Below are positions 12,241 to 17,366 of a stretch of 17,366 nt of DNA, in pieces; the first letter of the stretch is position 1, and every line of letters starts with the position of its first letter. This DNA comes from Candidatus Pelagibacter sp. (GTDB lineage: Bacteria > Pseudomonadota > Alphaproteobacteria > Pelagibacterales > Pelagibacteraceae). Below the pieces are notes generated by a model. The model was not told where the DNA came from and did no database searches. It saw only the letters and a program-made list of their open reading frames with translations. Made by a program: the position numbers and the translations under genes. The stretch lies in the NCBI GenBank assembly GCA_002704625.1, contig PAGZ01000019.1, positions 1 to 17,366 on the forward strand. The letters are read 5' to 3'.

Positions 12241-14142
12241 ATGAAATATTTAATTTATGACTTATTTAGTGGTGTTGGTTTATGTAATCAATTATTCTCT
12301 CTTGAAACAGCTATATATATGGCTAATATATCTAAACGAAAATTAATTTTACTAATTAAAAATCCTTTATGTCATTGTGGAAAATCATCATGGGATTTTG
12401 GATATTTACTTAACTTTTTAACAAACGACTTCTTAAATTATTTACCCTATGGATTTGATGTATACTATAAAAATGTTCCTGATGATATTAATGTAATTAT
12501 TAACGATAATAAACAAACAAAAAAAATTGTTTATAGTAATCGTTTTTCACAATTGGTATTTGTTGATAGAGTTTTAGATACACAGATAAATCAACAAGAT
12601 ATTCAAGATTTTTGTCATAATAGAGATAAATGTTATCTTTATTTTGATGAAAACAGCAATTACACATATTTATATATTAATCAAAGTAATGCATCAAGAT
12701 GCTTTTATAATTTTTATACTACATCAGATAATTATAAATTGATGTATGATATATGTAAATCATTAAAATTTAAGAATGTATTTTACGATATCGCTAATAA
12801 TATTTATAATGAATTAAATAACTCCAAAAACAGTTATAATATATTTTTACATCTTAGATTCGGAGATCATTATAAAAATGAATCTTTTTTAACTCGTAAT
12901 AATGATATTATGTTAAAAAATATTATTCCATATATAGATGGTCATAAAACAAATTTAATATCACCAAAAGTATACTTGCTATGTGATAATAAAAAAAATA
13001 CCGAGTTCTTAAACAAATTGTCACAATATAAACCTATTTTGATTGATAGTATATCAAATAATCATTTTGATAATTATTTTAAAAAAAACAATATGTTATT
13101 TTATGACTTTCATGAAACACGTGATAACTCTATAAATCATGCAATAATTGATATGATATTATCTACAAAATCAGATGAATTTATTGGAACCATTACCTCT
13201 ACTTTCTCTCATTATATTCAGTTTTTGCGATATGCTCAGAATAAAACATATAATAATTATGCTAATATAAGTGATGGTAAATACTGCAGATTTTTAATTA
13301 AAACAAATTCTAAATATGATTGGATTAAGTATAAATATAATGGTGGACATCCTGTTTCATGGCATGCATTTTGGGACATTGGTTTCAATAAGTCAAAAAC
13401 ATTAATGACTATCTATGGCAAAACAGATGGATTTGGATCACAGTTACAAGCAATATTTTCATTAATTGCTTATTGTTATTACAAAGGTTATACATATGTT
13501 CATACTCCGATGTATAAAATGCATCATAATGATGAACATATACAAGATTTCCCTAATTATATGAATAGTTTTATTAATATAGAAAACAATTTTTCTACAG
13601 TTGATCAACTATCTAATTTTGATAATTCAATAGTTCATAAATTGAAAGAAGGTCTATTTGTACATGGTTCATTTCATCCGGAATATTTTTACAATGATCA
13701 TGTATTAAATTTGTTTAGAGAAATGTATTTTTCTCGTACCAAACCGTTATTAACATATGATAACAAATATAAAAATATAGCCGTACATATAAGAAGAGGT
13801 GATGTTAATAAAACAAAATATCCTTCTAGATTTACTACAAATAAACAATATATAGATTTGTTAAAAAAAATAAATTTGGATAATAGTATTATTCATATTT
13901 TTTCGGAAGGTGAAGAAAATGATTTTCAAGATATAGTTGAGGCTTTTTCAGAAATAAAGGTAGTTATGCACATAAATGAAGAAATACAATTAACTTTTCA
14001 CCACCTAGTTATGGCAGATGTGCTAGTATTAGCCAAAAGTTCATTTAGTTATTGTGCTGGATTACTTAACAAAAATATCAAAATAGCAAATCTAATAACT
14101 AATTGGTGGCATAAACCATTGCGTTCATGGCAAATAGTTTAA
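12241..14142 (+). CDS. Two-domain glycosyltransferase, GT11/O-fucosyltransferase-like
   Basis: 633 residues from an ATG at 12241. It has two halves, each with the hallmarks of the GT-B fucosyltransferase superfamily. Half one (1 to about 345): an N-terminal SGVGLCNQLFS loop (10-20), HLRFGD (204-209) and FIGTITSTFSHY (314-325). Half two (about 385-633): DGFGSQLQA (396-404), HIRRGD (516-521) and LAKSSFSYCAGLLN (597-610). The H-x-R-x-G-D motif binds the nucleotide sugar (GDP-fucose in known members). The halves are divergent, so they may add different sugars or act one after the other. No signal peptide or membrane anchor is seen, so it probably acts in the cytoplasmic virus factory, on a viral glycan or glycoprotein. 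It is very AT-rich (11/60 G+C at 12781-12840). The next gene starts 22 nt after this one. Confidence 0.82.
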   Translation: MKYLIYDLFSGVGLCNQLFSLETAIYMANISKRKLILLIKNPLCHCGKSSWDFGYLLNFLTNDFLNYLPYGFDVYYKNVPDDINVIINDNKQTKKIVYSNRFSQLVFVDRVLDTQINQQDIQDFCHNRDKCYLYFDENSNYTYLYINQSNASRCFYNFYTTSDNYKLMYDICKSLKFKNVFYDIANNIYNELNNSKNSYNIFLHLRFGDHYKNESFLTRNNDIMLKNIIPYIDGHKTNLISPKVYLLCDNKKNTEFLNKLSQYKPILIDSISNNHFDNYFKKNNMLFYDFHETRDNSINHAIIDMILSTKSDEFIGTITSTFSHYIQFLRYAQNKTYNNYANISDGKYCRFLIKTNSKYDWIKYKYNGGHPVSWHAFWDIGFNKSKTLMTIYGKTDGFGSQLQAIFSLIAYCYYKGYTYVHTPMYKMHHNDEHIQDFPNYMNSFINIENNFSTVDQLSNFDNSIVHKLKEGLFVHGSFHPEYFYNDHVLNLFREMYFSRTKPLLTYDNKYKNIAVHIRRGDVNKTKYPSRFTTNKQYIDLLKKINLDNSIIHIFSEGEENDFQDIVEAFSEIKVVMHINEEIQLTFHHLVMADVLVLAKSSFSYCAGLLNKNIKIANLITNWWHKPLRSWQIV

Positions 14143-14164
14143 ATATATAAAATTATTAAATATT

Positions 14165-15679
14165 ATGAAATATCTAATAATTAATCTATGCGGTGGAATA
14201 GGTAATCAATTGTTCCAATTAGCTAATGCTCATCAATTAGCTAGTAAATATAAGCGACAACTATTAATATGTGATAAAATTTCTAGTAGAAACTCATATT
14301 GGAAAAATTTATTAAGAAATTTCACGAATAATTTAGTTTCTGAAAAAGAGTTTTTGCAACTAAAAATGAAAAGCACTGTATACAATTGGGCTGTACGACG
14401 ATTTGAATACAAAGATATTATACTTGAATCCCAACATCAATATTATTGTATTGAAGGATATTATCAATCCTATAAATATTTTGATATTAACATCTTTGAA
14501 CCATTATTAGTATTTGAAAATAATACTATAAATGAAAAGATTAATTCAAGTAGTGTTGCTCTTCATATTAGAAGAACAGATTACTTAAACAATAACTTTC
14601 ATAAACCTATTTCACTAAACTACTATTATAATTCATTAGAACAGATCATATCTACACTAAATGGAATAATTGATTTATATATTTTCTCTGATGATATAGA
14701 ATGGTGCAAAAAGAATTTTAATTATAGAAGTATTATACCTAATTATGTTAAATTAGATACAGACATTGAAGAATTATATATGATGAGTAAATTTAATAAT
14801 ATTATTATTGCAAACTCTTCTTTTAGTTGGTGGGCTGCTTATTTAAATAATAATAATAGTAGTAAGCAAATTTTTTGTCCCAAAAATTGGTTTAATAATG
14901 GATGTCATTTAAATACTAAAGATTTACGACCTAATAATTGGAATGTAATAGATGATGATTTACCATTTAAGCCAGTTGTTTTTGATAAAAATAAATTTAA
15001 TATTATTAGTTTCGGTTCAGCCTGTTGTATGGTTCAAAATATACATGATAATATGTATAATAAATTAGGACCTCTTTATAAACAACCTGAAAATGCTACT
15101 AATTTTTTTGATTGGTTAATAACTGATTTTAAATTTATAACTTATTTGTTTGAAAACTTGATGGTTAAAGATGATAACTTTTTATGTCTGAACAATTTTA
15201 CTTTTCAAGATGTTACGGCTTCACCACAACAACTACAAGGCGGTTGGTCAAATGTTTATAGAAAAGTTGAATTCAAAGATAAAGATATAGGATCTATGAT
15301 TTCACTTCATGATGTTAAAAAAGAAAACAATGAGATACCGATTGAATTTATAGAAAAATACAAACGAAGATTTGAGAGATTGTATGATAAAATAAAAAAT
15401 AATGATACAATTTACTTAATGCACTGTTTTGATTTTCAGTGGTTGCAACCTTATTTTCCATTAGTTTGTGAAATTGAGAAAATTTTTACTGCTTGTAAAA
15501 CGATTAATCCAATATGTAATATTAAATTATATTTTTTTATACATCCAAAATATCACGATAATCCTTTTTTATCAGATTACAAATATATTAACAATGTTGA
15601 ATTATGTTTTTTAAAAGATAAAGGATTTCATGCTGACTGGAAAGCAAATAATCTAAATTTTGAGTTATTTTTTTTATAA
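14165..15679 (+). CDS. GT11 fucosyltransferase fused to DUF1796-like domain
   Basis: 504 residues from an ATG at 14165. The first ~265 residues are a clear alpha-1,2-fucosyltransferase-like GT11 domain: CGGIGNQLFQLANAHQLA (9-26), HIRRTDYL (134-141), ANSSFSWWAAYLN (216-228) and CPKNWFN (238-244), which fit complete family members. The rest (about 275-504) begins FNIISFGSACCMVQN (278-292) and has NFFDWLITDF (313-322), LHD (381-383) and KYKRRFERLYDKI (398-410). This order matches DUF1796, described as a putative papain-like cysteine peptidase domain that often neighbours sugar enzymes. Cys287/288 and His382 would be candidate active-site residues, but this is unproven. The protein would add fucose (inferred) and do something else to the same product. 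It ends on a T-rich stretch, so a homopolymer error near the end is possible. Confidence 0.82.
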   Translation: MKYLIINLCGGIGNQLFQLANAHQLASKYKRQLLICDKISSRNSYWKNLLRNFTNNLVSEKEFLQLKMKSTVYNWAVRRFEYKDIILESQHQYYCIEGYYQSYKYFDINIFEPLLVFENNTINEKINSSSVALHIRRTDYLNNNFHKPISLNYYYNSLEQIISTLNGIIDLYIFSDDIEWCKKNFNYRSIIPNYVKLDTDIEELYMMSKFNNIIIANSSFSWWAAYLNNNNSSKQIFCPKNWFNNGCHLNTKDLRPNNWNVIDDDLPFKPVVFDKNKFNIISFGSACCMVQNIHDNMYNKLGPLYKQPENATNFFDWLITDFKFITYLFENLMVKDDNFLCLNNFTFQDVTASPQQLQGGWSNVYRKVEFKDKDIGSMISLHDVKKENNEIPIEFIEKYKRRFERLYDKIKNNDTIYLMHCFDFQWLQPYFPLVCEIEKIFTACKTINPICNIKLYFFIHPKYHDNPFLSDYKYINNVELCFLKDKGFHADWKANNLNFELFFL

Positions 15680-15706
15680 TGTTTTATTATAAACATAACA
15701 AAATAT

Positions 15707-16444
15707 ATGGATATTTATATTAAAGAGAATAATAGTAAACTTAGTCACTTAAAATACCGTATAGGAGATTGTATACGTCATCAATTAAAGGGATATCCAA
15801 AAAACTGTATTACAGATATCTATTATAATAAATTAAATGATTTAAGAATTAATATAAGTAAAGAAAAATCAAAATCAAAATCCAGTTTAATATATTATGA
15901 TTTACTTTATGATATTGTTATAAATAGTGAATATATTTCTTGTCCTAAAAATTCAATGATTTTCAATCCTCGGTTATTTGAATGGTTATCATGGCATAAT
16001 GCTGGTAATATGAATCTAGATTATGATTTTGAATTTATAGAAAATAATAAAGAATTAATAACAAAATTAGATAACATTTTTATTTTATTTGGTACTACTG
16101 TAAATAAAAATATAGAAATGACAAATCAATATATTGATAAATTGAGTAACTTTTTAAAAAAGTATAATAAAAATGTTTATATTTTAAATTCTAATAATTG
16201 TGATCAAGATTTCAAATATATTGTTACAGCTGATTATTATGTTCCATCTATGGGAGGATTTTCTGTTTTAGGAGCAGCACTAAATAAAAATACTGTATTT
16301 TGGGATTTAGCTGATAAATATTATACTTCTTATACTCATATTAATGAAAAAACTGATTTTATAGAATTTAAAAATTTTCAAACTGGAAAAATTAGTTCTC
16401 CAATTACATTAAATTTACAAGATATAAAAGAAAAAAATCATTAA
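15707..16444 (+). CDS. Glycosyltransferase-like protein, partial domain
   Basis: 245 residues from an ATG at 15707. Near the start, HLKYRIGDCIRHQL (14-27) may be a divergent form of the H-x-R-x-G-D sugar-nucleotide motif. Towards the end, TADYYVPSMGGFSVLGAALNKN (about 174-195) resembles the C-terminal site of GT11/GT65-like enzymes (compare SKSGFSKMASQFNN in the leftward gene beyond). The N-terminal half with a G-x-GNQLF loop is missing, so it may be a truncated or remodelled transferase, or a non-catalytic partner. It is the third of a co-oriented group, 27 nt after the previous gene, and is composed almost entirely of AT-favoured codons. The enzyme class is an inference; no sugar can be named. 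Confidence 0.55.
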   Translation: MDIYIKENNSKLSHLKYRIGDCIRHQLKGYPKNCITDIYYNKLNDLRINISKEKSKSKSSLIYYDLLYDIVINSEYISCPKNSMIFNPRLFEWLSWHNAGNMNLDYDFEFIENNKELITKLDNIFILFGTTVNKNIEMTNQYIDKLSNFLKKYNKNVYILNSNNCDQDFKYIVTADYYVPSMGGFSVLGAALNKNTVFWDLADKYYTSYTHINEKTDFIEFKNFQTGKISSPITLNLQDIKEKNH

Positions 16445-16532
16445 AAAATATTATACACCAAGAATTTTTGTAATATTGAATATAATTGTATAAGATATAA
16501 ATAATTATTCTATAACCGAATGATTTAATCTA

Positions 16533-17285
16533 TCATAATAATGATATTATATTCACATTATTAAATTGACTCGCCATTTTAGAGAACCCTGATTTAGATG
16601 CAGCACAAATTAATTGAGAATTAGATAAAATGTAAAAATCGGTAATAGTATCTAATGTTTGTTTGTTTGTGGTATTAGACAATGAAGTATGTCCTATTTG
16701 TGAATTTGATATAATAATATTTTTGTATTTATTTTTTATTTTTAATTTTATATTATTATTATCACAAAAAAAAATTATATTCTTATCATTATTATCTTCT
16801 ATAAATTTACAGATTTTTTCTTCTGAAAATTTTCTTGTATCTCTTTTACATAAAACGAACTTTTTATCGGTTTCTAAAAATTTATCGCCCAATCTTAAAT
16901 GTATTGAAATATAATTAGTTGGTAAAGAAGGTAATATATTTTGTAGATTTGTTTTTATAATATTATCAAAATAAAATACTTCATTCAAATGTATATTACC
17001 ATAATAATTTGGATTCTTATAATAAGCATGCGGTGTTTTAATCGTAACATTTTTTAGTTTTGAAATTTCATTTGCATTGATATAAAAAAAATCACATTTC
17101 AATTTTATGTATTTTTCAATTTCTATATTATTTCTTTTTTGATAAATTTTAATATTATTGCAAATACAGTGGTCCAATATTATCATAAAAAATTTTAAAT
17201 AATCTCCAATACCACCCCACCCTAATCTAAAATCATAAACAATTGATTTATCAAAATTATTGAAATTTTCAATATAATTTTCCAT
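16533..17285 (-). CDS. Fucosyltransferase-like glycosyltransferase
   Basis: 250 residues from an ATG at 17285. A glycine loop GWGGIGDYLKFF (22-33) stands where GT11 has GGxGNQLF; HLRLGDKFLETD follows in the middle (about 128-139), and SNSQLICAASKSGFSKMASQFNN near the end supplies the SGFS-type site. This layout fits a short GT-B enzyme of the GT11/GT65/O-fucosyltransferase group. It lacks a signal peptide. It points against the three genes before it, converging with the 245-residue gene, which resembles its C-terminal half. The sugar donor is unknown; GDP-fucose is the usual one in this superfamily. No early octamer is in the expected place (the one at 17099 is inside the gene). Confidence 0.72.
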   Translation of the reverse strand: MENYIENFNNFDKSIVYDFRLGWGGIGDYLKFFMIILDHCICNNIKIYQKRNNIEIEKYIKLKCDFFYINANEISKLKNVTIKTPHAYYKNPNYYGNIHLNEVFYFDNIIKTNLQNILPSLPTNYISIHLRLGDKFLETDKKFVLCKRDTRKFSEEKICKFIEDNNDKNIIFFCDNNNIKLKIKNKYKNIIISNSQIGHTSLSNTTNKQTLDTITDFYILSNSQLICAASKSGFSKMASQFNNVNIISLL

Positions 17286-17339
17286 ATATTAATGTATATT
17301 TTTTAAATATTTAATAGAAAAATATATTAATATTATATT

Positions 17340-17366
17340 ATGGAAAAAAATATAATATTAATTTCA
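17340..17366 (+). CDS. Start of a further gene, 3' part outside window
   Basis: An ATG at 17340 opens a frame of nine codons (MEKNIILIS) that runs off the end of the window. The short hydrophobic strand after a basic start fits the first beta strand of another nucleotide-sugar enzyme or any Rossmann-type protein. It lies 54 nt from the divergent fucosyltransferase-like gene. Too little is visible for a call. Confidence 0.35.

Noticed and set aside
17099..17106. Minus-strand AAAATTGA inside the last fucosyltransferase-like gene
   Set aside because: It lies inside the gene, far past its ATG; chance in AT-rich DNA.

Overview
The window looks like a piece of a giant DNA virus genome (Nucleocytoviricota, most likely order Imitervirales, the mimivirus-like viruses of algae and other protists). 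The reasons are: densely packed, intron-less genes on both strands of AT-rich DNA; six exact copies of the octamer AAAATTGA, known as the mimivirus early promoter, each placed just upstream of a start codon; a Pif1-type helicase, AP endonuclease, staphylococcal-type nuclease, Nudix hydrolase and N6-adenine methyltransferase; several small membrane or virion-type proteins of kinds seen in these viruses; and a block of glycosyltransferases. No rRNA, tRNA, CRISPR array, insertion sequence or bacterial-type operon signal was seen. Family names come from recognising motifs by eye; no database search was possible.

Layout. 1-3082: the 3' part of a probable virion protein, a Pif1-like helicase convergent with it, and a second probable virion protein. 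3145-5177: a nuclease gene of the SNase family split by a frameshift in a run of ten A, an ExoIII/APE1-type AP endonuclease, a small zinc-ribbon protein and a 91-residue unknown. 5253-7640: a glutaryl-CoA-dehydrogenase-like enzyme and a GC-richer 320-residue orphan gene meet end to end at a 10-bp tandem repeat. This 2.4-kb piece is bracketed by the 5' end of the 91-residue gene and a decayed copy of that same 5' end, so it may be an inserted or duplication-bounded cassette. 7654-12161: small membrane proteins, a possible RRM-like protein with a nuclear-localisation-like tail, a short conserved protein, a Nudix hydrolase, an orphan DNA methyltransferase, a pair of adjacent multi-pass membrane proteins and a conserved unknown protein. 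12241-17366: an extremely AT-rich block of four glycosyltransferase-like genes (one with two catalytic-type halves, one fused to a DUF1796-like domain) and the first nine codons of a further gene.

How the parts may work together. The early-promoter set (helicase, AP endonuclease, zinc ribbon, RRM-like protein, orphan 320-residue protein, 156-residue protein) fits genome replication and repair and early host takeover. The virion-like and membrane proteins and the sugar-transfer genes lack this motif and are probably expressed later, for particle building and glycan decoration. The acyl-CoA dehydrogenase is an auxiliary metabolic gene; by homology it would act on glutaryl-CoA in host lysine/tryptophan breakdown. 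These roles are inferences from family and context.
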